From Nymphaea colorata (taxonomy: Eukaryota > Streptophyta > Magnoliopsida > Nymphaeales > Nymphaeaceae): a DNA stretch of 64,000 nucleotides. The notes beneath the pieces were generated by a model, which was given only the letters and a program-made list of their open reading frames with translations, searched no databases and was not told the DNA's origin. Position 1 is the first letter of the stretch, and each line of letters starts with the position of its first letter. Where the stretch lies: assembly GCF_008831285.2 (NCBI RefSeq), contig NC_045141.1, positions 22,846,742-22,910,741 of the forward strand, written 5' to 3'. Positions 41,759 to 53,300 of the stretch are shown here, one piece after another. The translations under genes were made by a program, and so were the position numbers.

Positions 41759-43028
41759 CTGATTGATCCAAGGAAGGAACTAGGGATTTACCTTCAAGTA
41801 TTTATCCATTTCATAAGATTAAAAAAGTCAAAGAAAATGTGGATCCATCAACGTACAGGAACAATAAGCAGCAGTCAGGTGAGACAAATGTATGGATGGA
41901 GACAAAAATCATGCATTCCAATAGCATCATGTGATTATGAAACACGGTAACCAAAAGTGTAAACCACTCACAATAACCAATACAAAACAAAAAACGACTT
42001 TTAAACAATTAAGGAGAACAAAGAGGTGACATGAAACAAGGACAGAGACTGAAGATCCTCTCTCCCTTGAAGAGGCAGGAAGAAACATAGCCAGGCCACT
42101 TCTATGTTAAGACATGACAATGCAATAAAGAAGCAAGGTTAAGGATCAAACCAAAATACAACAGCAGCAGACAATCAATTTCACTAATAACACAAAAAAA
42201 TTAGGATGGCACATACAAGCAGCAATTCCGAAAACAAAGACAGAAAAGGGAAAAGCATTAGAAGACATACCAACAAGTTCTTTGCCCCCCCAAAAAAAAC
42301 AGCAATAACCAATATATGTGGAAAAACAGATAGTTCCATAGTCACAAATAACGTCTGAGAGTTTTAAACGGCGAGGTTTTTCTTGAGTATAATACGGTGG
42401 GCTTGAAAAAAACAGGAAAAATGGTATTTAAAAAAAATTTAAAAATCCTAAAATTAGGAAAAAATAAAATAAATGAGAAACTAATAAGACAACAACAAAA
42501 GGAGAAATGCATAACAAACAAATTAGAAAATGAACACAAGCAGGCAAAAAAATGCATAAGTAACTATTAATTATTAACTATTAAGTATTTATTACCTACA
42601 AACCAGGAATAAAGAGAACATATTTAACTACAAATCAGAAATAAAGAGAACATAATACATACGTTACTAACCCGTCATGCAGAAATCAGAATCGAACTAA
42701 TGCATAAGTAACATCAAGTTTATAGCCCTCATGGCTTTACAACACAATTTAAATCATTCTTAACAGCGATAGAGTTTCTACTTTTTAATGCACATGTGCA
42801 AATCGACTGAAACAAGAGGTATCAAGTACAAACTATAAAGTAGAAAACTAACAGACATATGCAAATCGACTGAAAACAAAAACTTGAAACTAATCGATTG
42901 AAAACAAAAAACTAGAAAGTAGAAACTTACTGACATAAACAAAAAGTAGAAACCAACAAACGTATTACTTACCTCAAAATGTCCAACGCACATATGCAAA
43001 TGGACTGAAAAGCTAACGGAAATCCCAC

Positions 43029-43218
43029 CTGAGCACGCGAGCGTGGTTGGATGTAGTTGTGGGAGGTCTGCACGGGGCCGGAAAATGCACCAGTCCGTCG
43101 GAGGTTTAATGTCGCTGCAACTCGACGCAAACAAAGAGACGCCTGTCTGATCCGCCGGTGAGTTTGAGGTCGGAAACCTCGCCGGAAATAGAAATCGCTT
43201 GGATTTAACGTTCCCCAA
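43029..43218 (-). other. Probable 5' untranslated exon of the unrecognised gene
   Basis: GC-richer segment with no ATG on the minus strand, ending CTCAG|gtggga as a good donor. It is preceded by the telo-box AAACCCTAAACCCC (43225-43238 on the plus strand). Its position and lack of ATG suggest a leader exon for the gene at 40666-41758, with the start codon in an exon I could not place in 41.8-43.0 kb. Confidence 0.4.
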
Positions 43219-44529
43219 ATCTGAAAACCCTAAACCCCAAAAGCTCGTCGCACCCCTTTGTCGAAATGTGTTTACTTCAAAATTTTACGTTTTATTCATT
43301 TTTACCCAAACTACCATTTAAAATTTTCCAAAATTACAATTTATGCCACTGCCCGAAATAAAAACCGTCTTTCAAGACGAAAAAAACGCGTTTTTTTCGT
43401 TTTTCCGTTGTTTTGAAAAGACGCGTTTTTTTCCCATTTTATTCTGCATTCATTTTTTTCTCATTTTTTTGGAAAATAAAAATCCCTGAGAGGTTGAAGC
43501 ATAATGGTTGCTGTCTCTGGTTCTGGTATCATATAAGACAACTAGCAAGACGAGAGAGAGAAATTCTGAATCGCATAAACTAAAACAGAAATTCATATGA
43601 ACTAGGCCTGGGCACCGGGCCGGGCCGCCATGGGTACCCGGTATCAGGCCCAATCTGGGCTTGGGCCCATGCCTTAAAATTTTCAATCGGGCGGCCCGGC
43701 CCAGCCCAGCCTGGCAGTATAACGGGCCGGGTCATCGATTCAGCCCGTTGGGACCCGTTCGGCCCGACACGGGTATGAGTTATGAATAAAATTTTTAGGA
43801 AAGCATTTGTTAGGGTTTCATAACTTTCGTTTGGTTGGAAAGAGAAAGAGAGCTGAGCCACCCCCACCATCGCTACACCGCCGCTGGTCCGCCACAGCCA
43901 TCGTCGACATCCGGTCCACCACCCAGTTTCTTTGCCTCCTTCAATGGCTCAATTGCTCAAGCTGCTCAACCACAGCAATGCACGGCACTGCACTGCGAGG
44001 TGGGTTTCGTTTTTTTTCTTGCTAGGGTTTTGAAGAGATAAGTTCCTATCGTCTGAGAACGATCCACTGGAACCATGTTTAAATGAAAAGGAACAAGAGA
44101 AAGCATCTATATTACTGAACTTGTTCAATTTTTCTTTATTAAAATGAATTGAAAACTTTCCATAGTAAGTGCAGATAGTCGTGGGGCTCATTCTGATCAA
44201 GGTTTAGTTGTTTATTGTTTCAAATTTCAAGTCTCAAATGGCACACACTTAAACAGAAGCTTCTTATCTCTTAGTAAACATAGAATGCATGGAGTATATA
44301 TATTAAGCAGTAAGCACATTTTGATGGTATGAAGCATGTCTTTCTTTTTTGATGTACATGGTTTTCATTGACATGATCAGCTTCAACAATCATGCTAAAT
44401 CGATGGGCAGCTTGCATGAAATAAGTAGTCATCAATAGTGACCATGGTCCTTCTAATCAGTGACCTGTTTGTCCAGGACATGGTTTGTGAATCTAGTATG
44501 ACATCTCTCTTCTGCACGTGCAGAAAGGT

Positions 44530-45660
44530 CCTTCAAGGACAGCTTGCTCTGCTATCAGACTCGAGATCCTTTTCCATAACTCCTTCATGGTTAAGGATGG
44601 TATGCATGATATGGATAATACAATTTCAAAAATTCGTAACAGTGTCAAATATGTAAGAGGATCACCAAAACGACTACATGCCTTCAAGCAATGTGTAAAG
44701 GCAATGGGTTTGGATGAGAAAAAAAGTTTAAACTATGATGTTCCTATTCGATGGAATTCTACATTCATAATGTTGAGAGATGCATTGTTATTCAATTCAA
44801 AGATATCTTTCAACATTTGGTAGCGTGTGATCCTAATTATGCATGTTTGCCTTTTGAGGATGAATGGTTTCATGTATCTGATCTATGTCAGTTCTTAAAG
44901 GTATTTTACAATGCAACGAATCTATTCTCTACCTCTAAGCAGGTAACATCTAATATTGTATTTGAAGAAATTTTTTCAATTTACCATCATTTGCATGTAC
45001 ATCGTGGAACATCAAATGAACATATAAGGGCATTGGTATGCAAAATGCAAGAAAAATTTGACAAATACTTCAAGAAATACTATATTCTCTTTGCAATTGT
45101 AATGGTGTTGGATCCTACGCTTAAGTTGTCTTACTTGAAGTATTTGCTTGATAATTTAGATAAAAGTGATGCACTGGTCAAAGATGAAGATATAGAGAGC
45201 ATCCTTCATGAATTATATGTTGAGTACAAAAATATGTATGGTCATAATGACACGAGTAATATACAAAGGGGCAATGCATCCACTAGCACCATGATTGCAA
45301 CAGAAAAATATAAAAATATCGCTAGATTTGGGTTCAAAGCATATGTCAGCTCTATATCGACTGTAGCGGTTCACACAGATCTAGACAAATATTTGAGTGA
45401 TCCATTGAAAGAAATTGCACTTATTACAGATTTCAACATATTGTCTTGGTGAAAGACAAATGAAAACAAATATAAAATTATAGCAAAGATGGCTCGAGAT
45501 ATATTAGCTATTCATGTATCTACAGTTGCTTCAGAATTTGCATTCAGTATATCAGGAAGAATTCTTAATGATTCTCGATGCTCAACTACTCCTGAAAATG
45601 TAGAATCATTAATATGCACACAGAGTTAGATTCGTGATGCAAGCAACTTGTGTGAAATTT
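44530..45660 (+). pseudogene. hAT transposase, RICESLEEPER-like, frameshifted and truncated
   Basis: The first part (to about 44820) reads KDGMHDMDNTISKIRNSVKY and DVPIRWNSTFIMLRDAL, the start of the RNase H-like core. A frameshift near 44800-44825 moves to the frame of DEWFHVSDLCQFLKVFYNAT, NLFSTSKQVTSNIVF and VLDPTLKLSYLKYLL. The C-terminal dimerisation region follows: LITDFNILSW-stop-KTNENKYK, AKMARDILAIHVSTVASE FAFS and SRCSTTPENVESLICTQ-stop. Two in-frame stops sit where the family has tryptophan. The BED zinc finger and N-terminal third are absent. The product cannot be functional. Confidence 0.88.
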
Positions 45661-46240
45661 AAGTCAGTTCAAAGTTCAATTTAATTTATTTTACATATTA
45701 ATATAGTAGTTGCTTAAATTAATATGTGTTACAGTTGTCAAGATGTAGAACACCATTCTGACGAGGAAAGTTAATCCAATGCATGATTATCATATAATTG
45801 AAGCAATTCTACCTTGTGAGTGGTCATTCTTAATCATTTAAAATTGACCTTTAAGTTTCTCTCTTTCTCTCTGTCAACTCACATGTATGCTTGTAGACAA
45901 GCACTGGGAATTCTTAATAACATTTACTTTTTCATGAGAAATTGCAGACTTGCAGATGGACATTTCTAGGCTGCTGATGGACTTTGAAGATTTTACTTTC
46001 ATTTTTCAAACTCTGTTCATGGACCATTTAAATTCCAGTTTCTGCTTATTGGTTGCTCTCGAATATTACTTGTTTATTCTTCAGCTTGAACTATTGGTTC
46101 AATGTAGTTTTTTGTTCATCACTTAAAGGTATAGTTGATGCGCCTGTTCTTTAGTTTAATGCTACAACTAGTTTCTATTTCTCATGTGATCATAAATAAC
46201 TCGCTCCCATTTTTCTTTTGCAAATTGTGTCATCTTGCAG

Positions 46241-46910
46241 GTTTCGTTGTTGTTGCTCGAGAGTCAATTTGTTCGGCGCTCAGCTGGAAGAATTTTTTTG
46301 GAGCTCTCTAGTTTTCTTCTGAAAAATGTAAGTTTATTGGATCTTTTGGTGACATTCTTTCTTTGGAGTGCTTTGTGTATCTCTTATTTCTGCCTATTCA
46401 GGAAGATTTATGGAAAGAACTCATGCATCTATTATGCCTCAGTTTAGAAACGACAGTTTTCTATGTTTATGTGCCAGATTCATCATTGCTAGCACCAGAG
46501 CCCAATATGGTTTTAGAGGTCATCATGTTGCTGCCTTGTTCAGATCAAGATTGGTGATATGTTATCAAATATGATATGCTCTATCCAAGTGATGTTGACG
46601 AGTTTAATGTAACTAGGGTGTTCAAGCAGCTTCATTGGTTGGTCTGAAGAGATATGTTTGTGAGGCCATCAGCAAGAAATCTAAGATCATATCAGTATCT
46701 ACATGATTCCACAAATGTTTGCTTAGAAGTTGTAAAGTGGAACTTCTTCAAACTTTACGCATTATATTTAAATCTGTGGATGATAAATCTGGTGTGGATG
46801 TGAAATTCTACACGAATGCAGTGATTGCTTCTCTCTCAGTTGCAACATCAAATATACTTGATGGAATTAAGGCTTGTAAATATGATGAATCATCTATCTG
46901 CTTGTGCGTC
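46241..46910 (+). pseudogene. Exon-like segments of unknown host origin inside the hAT element
   Basis: 46241-46327 reads as 29 codons (VSLLLLESQFVRRSAGRIFL ELSSFLLKN) between a TTGCAG acceptor and a gtaagt donor. 46402 onward, after TATTCAG, continues in the same phase as EDLWKELMHLLCLSLETTVF and on to a stop at 46555. Further segments, ASLVGLKRYVCEAISKKSKI (about 46629-46690) and LRSCKVELLQTLRIIFKSVD (about 46720-46900), look coding in character. The helical, HEAT-like leucine pattern differs from transposase. I could not name the source gene. It may be captured host sequence or an unusual transposon-internal gene. Confidence 0.45.
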
Positions 46911-47319
46911 TTTTTGCTTTTGCTCTTCTAAGTTTATGAACATACTCCCTCTAAATCTTAAGATATAGGTGGGGAATTTTGTTTTCTGCACATTGTTGCT
47001 TTGCAGCAACATTGTGTTCATTGCTTGTATTTTGAAGCTGTAAAAATTTTCTTAAGAGAAAAACCAGTTGGCTTGAAGTAGTCTAGAATTGTAGCCTAAA
47101 CAAAACATCATGTGATCTTAATTCGACCCGACTGATCCGACCCGAATATCAAATATTGCAAAAGGGTCGAGCCTTGGGCTAGGAAGGAGAGGCTTGGTAC
47201 CTGGCCCAGCCCGGCCCATTAATAAACGGGCCGGTCAGATCCGACTCGTTTTCTTAACGGTGGATCCAAACTGGGCCGAGCCGACCCGACCCGACCCGAT
47301 GCCCAGGCCTAATATGAAC

Positions 47320-48640
47320 TCCTGTATAGCACTAACCACCAACTGAAAAAGCATGAAAGAGGAGGCAACATATGATGGAGAGTTGGGAACTTAGAAGAGC
47401 AACCATTAGCCCTTCCATGGCACCTCCATAAATTCTTCAGGAGAAGGTAATAATAATGAAGAATGGAAAGAAGATAATTGCAATGAAATTGAAGAAGACC
47501 ACCATTGAGCAACACTCGGATTGCAAGAGACAAGGTTTCAAGCCCTCTCGTTCGGTAGGGGAGGACATAGACCCTGAAGCCCTCTCTCTCAATTCCTGGC
47601 GACAGAAAAGAGGGAGAGGCCTTTGAGCCCTCTCTACCATGCTTGTCATCCTAGAAGAGAGGGCTCGAAGCCTTCTTTTCCATTGTCGGAGAGCGAGGGA
47701 TAGGCCTATCTCGCTTTCCAGTGAAAAGAGAGAGATGGCTCAACTTGGGGATCATGTTGCAGCTCCTTGTGGCGAAAGAGAAAGAAAGAGAGGCTACCCG
47801 AGTCTAACTGATAGAGAGAAAGCACGGGCGTGCAGCCTGTGTGCGACATAGACGAACATAGACGCTGAGCGATGCGAGAGAGGCAGAGGGGAAAAGCAAT
47901 GATCTCAAGTGGAGAACCATAGCACGCGAGATTGGAGATGAAAAACACGGGAACACAGAAGAGCACGCGGGAACGACACGTTCCTCGCGCTCTTTTGTCC
48001 GGTGTTTGTGCGTCTAGCTCAAACCAGAACGACGCGTTCCAAATAATGCACTGTTCTGGTCTTCCAGATACCAAATGGCCTCACTTTCCAATACATATCC
48101 CCACAAGTCTGATAACCACTCAGTGTGTAAGTATCGGGGTAAATTGGAACAAATCCCATAGACTAAAGGCTGAAATATTTTGCCTTCTTTCATGTTCCAT
48201 GATTTCTGCTTTGGTGTGTCAAAACTGGTATTTGTGTTCTCTTTTTTGCAATATAGACATTTGATGTTATGGGAATTCAAAATGGAGATTGACTGTTTAC
48301 CAGCCCCTATTTTATTCATTGTGCCAACTTCCTTAGTTCTCATCTTGTGTGAGAAACCTGGACGATGATACATGTCAACGCATATAGGCATGTACCAAAC
48401 ATTTTTAGAATGAGGAAGAAGATTGTTGGCTCTCGCATATGGCAGTTAGGCAGTTAAATATATTCAAACTTGAGTAAGTTTCCTTATCTTTTCAGTGACG
48501 TTTGGATGCTAGTTTAAAACCAGGTTTTAGAAGCCTCCAAAATCATGTCTGTAGTATGTTTAAACGTTGAAATCAAGGTTTAGTCTTCTAATTTTCACCA
48601 AAAACATGTTGCTCGAGGTTGGAGCCTCCTTTAATTTTGA
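47320..48640. other. Intergenic, no gene recognised
   Basis: Purine-rich low-complexity sequence around 47500-47800 and a 125-codon minus-strand frame at 48014-48391 (contains NSHNIKCLYCKKENTNTSFD) that matches no family I know. Possibly decayed retroelement; no paired ends found. Confidence 0.35.
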
Positions 48641-50010
48641 AAGCAATTAAACAAAGCAAGTATACATCTCCAATGGGTATCACTATGAGGCACTACAAAA
48701 TAGCCCTAAACCTTGAAAAGACAAAAGAAAGGAGGGAAAGAGAGGAGAGGGTGCTCATCTAAAAATATACACATCAAGTATACAAATGAAAGAACTGTGA
48801 AAAATAAAGGAAACTCGGTGAAATGTGGGAAGACAAAATCTAGTTCCTCAACAAAATCAATGGAATGGAACAATCATAATACTTATTGGTTTGGCTAAGG
48901 TGGCCAACTCTGCCCTACATTGAACCTGCCCTCTGAGTCCATTCGGGTGAGCGTGAGGACTAGTCTGAAACATAAAATGATTGTGCTACACAACATTCCT
49001 AACTTATGGAGATATGATAGGTGTATTGTTTTACTGCACTTGGAATAAGACCTGCTACAACTGTTAGGCCATTGTTGTATGCAAAAACCAAATGAACGTT
49101 CAAGTGAATTTCATCAAACCAGCTCGACGTGTTTGGATGAATATCCAACTAAGCTCAACCCATAAGAATGGCCCTATCTATACTAGACCAATCCCAAGGC
49201 AAAGATTGTTTGATATCTCGAAATGGTGTGACAAAATCAGGTTAAACCGACAACTGAAATGAAAAGAATTGGAGATTTACTTACAGTTCTTATGCCGGAT
49301 GATGAGTTGGATTGGTGGGCATGTAGATCGCATGTCCCCAGCTTTGTTTTTTGACAAGTGTTATGCTCCAAATCAGATACAATAATAAACCGAGATCACA
49401 CCCTACACAACCTTAGTCCCGAAAGGCAAAGGAAGCAATTTTGGCTCCCCCAACATCGCCTTTCTTGAACTAATAGAAAGGAAATAAAAAGACAGAAAAG
49501 TGAATACCATAGTTGGTTTAATTTCAAAAAGCAATTAAACAAAACAAGTATACATCCCCAAGAAGGTTGGTGCAACAATGGAACAAGAGCTTATAGGTGG
49601 TGAGTTTTTATTTTAAATTCTAATAACATCAACTCTCTATGCTGTAAATAGAGGAGCACCGATATGCAAGTTGAGGCATACTAAGACACCACAAAACAGT
49701 CCTAAATCTTAGAAAGATGAAAAGGAGGGAATGAGAGAGAGGGTACTCATCTGAAACTATACACATTAAGTATACAAATGACATAATTGTGAAAAAATGA
49801 ACGAAACTAGGTGAAAATGTGGTAAGACATAAACTACTCCCTCAATAGAATTGAGGGATGAAACAATCAAAATACTTATTGGTCTCGCTAAGGTGACCAA
49901 CTCCGCCCTACATTGAGCCTGCCCCCACTGAGTCCATTTGGGTGAGCATGAGGACTAATCCAAAACGTAAAATGATTGTGCGACCCAGCATTCCTAACTT
50001 TTCCTAACTT
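48640..50010. repeat. Long direct repeat upstream of HOP (copies about 48640-49015 and 49528-50010)
   Basis: Both copies contain, in order, AAGCAATTAAACAAA(G/A)CAAG, TATACACAT(C/T)AAGTATACAAATG, AATACTTATTGGT, TAAGGTG(G/A)CCAACTC(T/C)GCCC and AAAATGATTGTGC blocks. The second copy has an extra ~100 bp near its start. The copies are separated by about 500 bp. No TG...CA ends or target duplication were proven, so it may be a segmental duplication rather than an LTR pair. Confidence 0.75.
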
Positions 50011-50157
50011 ATGGGTACTTATTTATTGGTTTTTGTATGGAAAGTCTCGCTTATCAGCCCTCTCTAGATCCGATCCAACAATGTATCGAAACGAAACGAC
50101 ACGCCAATGAGACAGAAACGGGTTCACGGGGATTCGTTATAGCTTCTGGTTCCCGTC

Positions 50158-50172
50158 AGAAGCTTCGAGAAG
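50158..50172 (+). promoter_or_regulatory. Perfect heat-shock element in the HOP promoter
   Basis: AGAAGCTTCGAGAAG is a perfect three-unit nGAAnnTTCnnGAAn site. It lies about 40 bp upstream of a TATA-like TTTATAGG at 50209-50216 and about 210 bp upstream of the HOP start codon. Additional TTC units lie just upstream (50144-50152). Confidence 0.75.
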
Positions 50173-50381
50173 GCGACCGCTCGAGCTCTCTCTCTTCTCT
50201 TCCCCCCCTTTATAGGGGCGCCACTCTCACCCTCCCCGCTTCGTCTCCATCACGTCCTCGTCGTTGTCGTTTGTGTGCATCGATCTCTCTGCCGATAATC
50301 CGTTGTATTTGCGCTCTCTTCCTGAATTCCTAGCCCTAGCTTATTCTTCTGGAAGATCCGTTTCCTGGTGTTGCGATTCCC

Positions 50382-53300
50382 ATGGCGGACGAAGCCAAGG
50401 CCAAGGGGAACGCCGCTTTCTCCGCTGGGCGGTTCGACGACGCCGTCCAGCACTTCTCCGATGCGATTGCCCTTGCCCCGACGAACCATGTCCTTTATTC
50501 GAACCGTTCTGCAGCCTATGCCTCCCTCCACAGATACTCCGACGCGCTTGCAGACGCAAGGAAGACGGTCGAACTCAAGCCCGATTGGTCCAAAGGCTAC
50601 AGCCGGCTCGGCGCTGCGCATGTCGGCCTCGGCTCCCTCGAAGAGGCCGTATCTGCTTATCGGAAGGGCCTTGACATTGATCCCAGCAACGAGGCTCTGA
50701 AGTCGGGACTGGCCGATGCGCAGTCGGCGCTCGCCAGCCGTAACCGGAGCCGAGGATCCGCCGGTGGGTCGCCGTTCGGAGATATCTTCCAGGGTCCAGA
50801 AGTGTGGGCGAAGCTCACTGCTGATCCAGCGACGCGCGCGTATCTGCAGCAGCCGGACTTCCTCAAGATGATGCAGGACGTGCAGAAGAATCCTAGCAAT
50901 CTCAACTTGTACTTGCAGGATCCGCGGATGATGCAAGCCTTGGGCGTTTTACTCAACATAAAACTGAAGTCGGGGACGCCGGAGGAGATGGAGAAAGATG
51001 TGCCTTTAACGGCCACACCCAGTGACAGGGAAGAGAAGGAAGGGGCACAACCGAAGAAGGAGCCGGAGCCTGAGCCTGAGGCGGAGCCCATGGATGTGAC
51101 CGAGGAGGAGAAGGAGGTGAAGGAGAGGAAAGCAGAGGCTCAGAGAGAGAAGGAGGCAGGCAATGCAGCTTATAAGAAGAAGGAATTTGAGAAGGCTGTC
51201 CAGCACTACACGAGGGCAATGGAACTTGATGACCAGGATATATCCTATCTGACTAATAGAGCTGCAGTTTACTTGGAAATGGGAAAGGTACTAAAGTGGA
51301 ATTTCTGCTGCTTATATACTTTTTTTTTGGTGCAGCATCTTGCTAGTAGTGCAATTCGATAACTGTCAATTTCAACTTGTCGTCTGTTTGTTGTGTGCTC
51401 TTGGATCCATGGAGGTACGAGTGCCTGCTTCGTGCAATTATGATTTTACCTTGAGACTATCTCTGAGTACATCAGGTCTTTCCCGATGAGCTCGATGCTT
51501 GTGTTGCGTACAAATTCTTGGTAGTTTGTACTCCTTTATGAATCATTCAATGGATTTTAGTTGCTGGGTGGCATCTATTCATCAAATTACATGTTGCTTT
51601 TTACGGCTGTCGATCTTTTAAGGTTTGCCACCAGGGCTCTATAGTTATGAGTTGCTATACGCTCTTCCTGATAGAGCGCTACAAGCAGCCAACAGATGCT
51701 GTGATGGTCTGGGCATGTGTCATAGAAACATGAAATTGCATGGTTCATTGGGACTGTTTTCATGATGTTTTTACCTTCTCGTAGGTCTCGCACAATTAGT
51801 TTCGACGTTTTGGGTTTGGATGTCGAACGTTAGGAAGTCCTTTATAGATATATTTATGCCAGTCGTGCTTGTTGGTCGATGGCCACGTGGCAAGTACAAT
51901 TGGGAATCATACTTTCCACACCAGTGTGCAAGTCGCGCAAGAGAGTTCTATCTTCAACGACATTGCATTAGATAGATTATGAATTTTACTTGACGTATAT
52001 GCAATCTCAAACTTTCCGTGAGATTGAGATATTTCTATGGAGACAACACAGGTCCTAAATCGGTAATGGTGTGAAATTTGTATAAAATTTAACCAAAGCA
52101 ACTTTGAAACCGTCCTCAAAAAAGAAAAAGCAATGATCACTAAATTTTTTGGTGCATGTGTTTCAAATGGAGCTTCAACTCCCTGTGGTTAAGTAAATCG
52201 ATTGATGATTAGCTGAAACATTTTTCTTTAGGGGCAACACATAGCTTAGTTGTGCTTTTGATTTTAGTTCGAGGAAGTGTCAATGGATTTGGAGCTTAAT
52301 CTACAAGGAGTACAAAAGTGAAGTAGCTCCTATGCACCGTGTCTTGCTTCTTTGTGTTTCCTCCTCGTGCTTAAACGGATACAGTCACCCATCTTTCTCA
52401 TAATTCTCGGTCTAGTTTGTTTAGTTGTGTCCTTGTCGTTCTTTCTGGAAATACAAGTGCTACCCTTTTTCGTGTCGTGCTAGAAGGCTGACCTTTCATT
52501 TTTTCTGTTTCAGTATGATGAATGCATCAAAGACTGTGATAAGGCTGTCGAAAGAGGGAGAGAGCTTCACTCAGACTTTAAGATGATTGCGAGGGCACTA
52601 ACCCGGAAAGGAACTGCCTTGGTGAAGCTTGCCAAATGCTCAAAAGATTTTGAACCAGCTATTGAAATTTTCCAGAAGGCATTGACGGAACATAGGAATC
52701 CAGATACCTTGAAGAAGCTTAATGATGCAGAAAAGGCAAAGAAAGATTTAGAGCAACAAGAATATTTTGATCCAAAACTGGCAGATGAAGAACGTGAGAA
52801 AGGTAAGTTGCTTTGATTTGAGGGAAGTGGAGTAAGATAGCAACTAACAAGTAATTGTTGCATGAATAAGATGTATTGTTCTGCTATCTTTTCATTATAA
52901 AAGGTTGTACTTCGATTTTATTTGGTTTTATTGGCTCTGTTCTGCTGCCCGCTTAAGTTGCATGAGAAAACCTTTTCTTTTCTTTTCGTGCTAACTGCAA
53001 GGCAGGAATATATCCTGTTATGCGCACGATGCACATAATATGTTCTGTTAGCTCGCCATTTCTAATTCCAACCAATGTTTTTTGCTGGTACCCTAGTCCA
53101 TGGTCAAGTTTGAAAGTGACACAACTGGCAAGTTAGCTATTCCTTTCTTAATTGTAAATGATCATATTCGTATTATTTTCCTATAGCTTCATAAGCATTC
53201 TTGAATTACACATACACGCACACAACAAATAAAATAAAGCATGTGTAGTGGGCAAATATTACGTGTATAGCTTCACGGTGATTTTCATGTGACATCTAAA

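Larger units (their letters stand above)
43603..47311. mobile_element. hAT transposon, 3,709 bp, with broken transposase
   Basis: The ends are TAGGCCTGGGCACCGGGCCG on the left and, from the other strand, TAGGCCTGGGCATCGGGTCG on the right. Flanks are identical 8-bp ATATGAAC at 43595-43602 and 47312-47319. GGGCC-type (left) and GACCC-type (right) subterminal repeats fill the ends. It encloses a degenerate RICESLEEPER-like transposase (44530-45660) and exon-like sequences at 46241-46900. The N-terminal BED zinc finger is missing. It is the largest of the four related elements in the window and the only one with transposase sequence. Confidence 0.95.

Noticed and set aside
42778-43218. 146-codon minus-strand open frame starting at a TTG
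   Set aside because: No ATG in the first part; a good donor at 43028 suggests an untranslated exon, and the remainder is intron-like.
48014-48391. 125-codon minus-strand open frame with a CxxC-like motif
   Set aside because: No family recognised, no promoter or splice context; kept only as a remark in the intergenic entry.
50250-50936. 228-codon minus-strand open frame
   Set aside because: Antisense shadow of the GC-rich first exon of HOP; no family resemblance.
50657-51091. 144-codon minus-strand open frame over HOP exon 1
   Set aside because: Antisense shadow; Ser-rich because it mirrors HOP codons.
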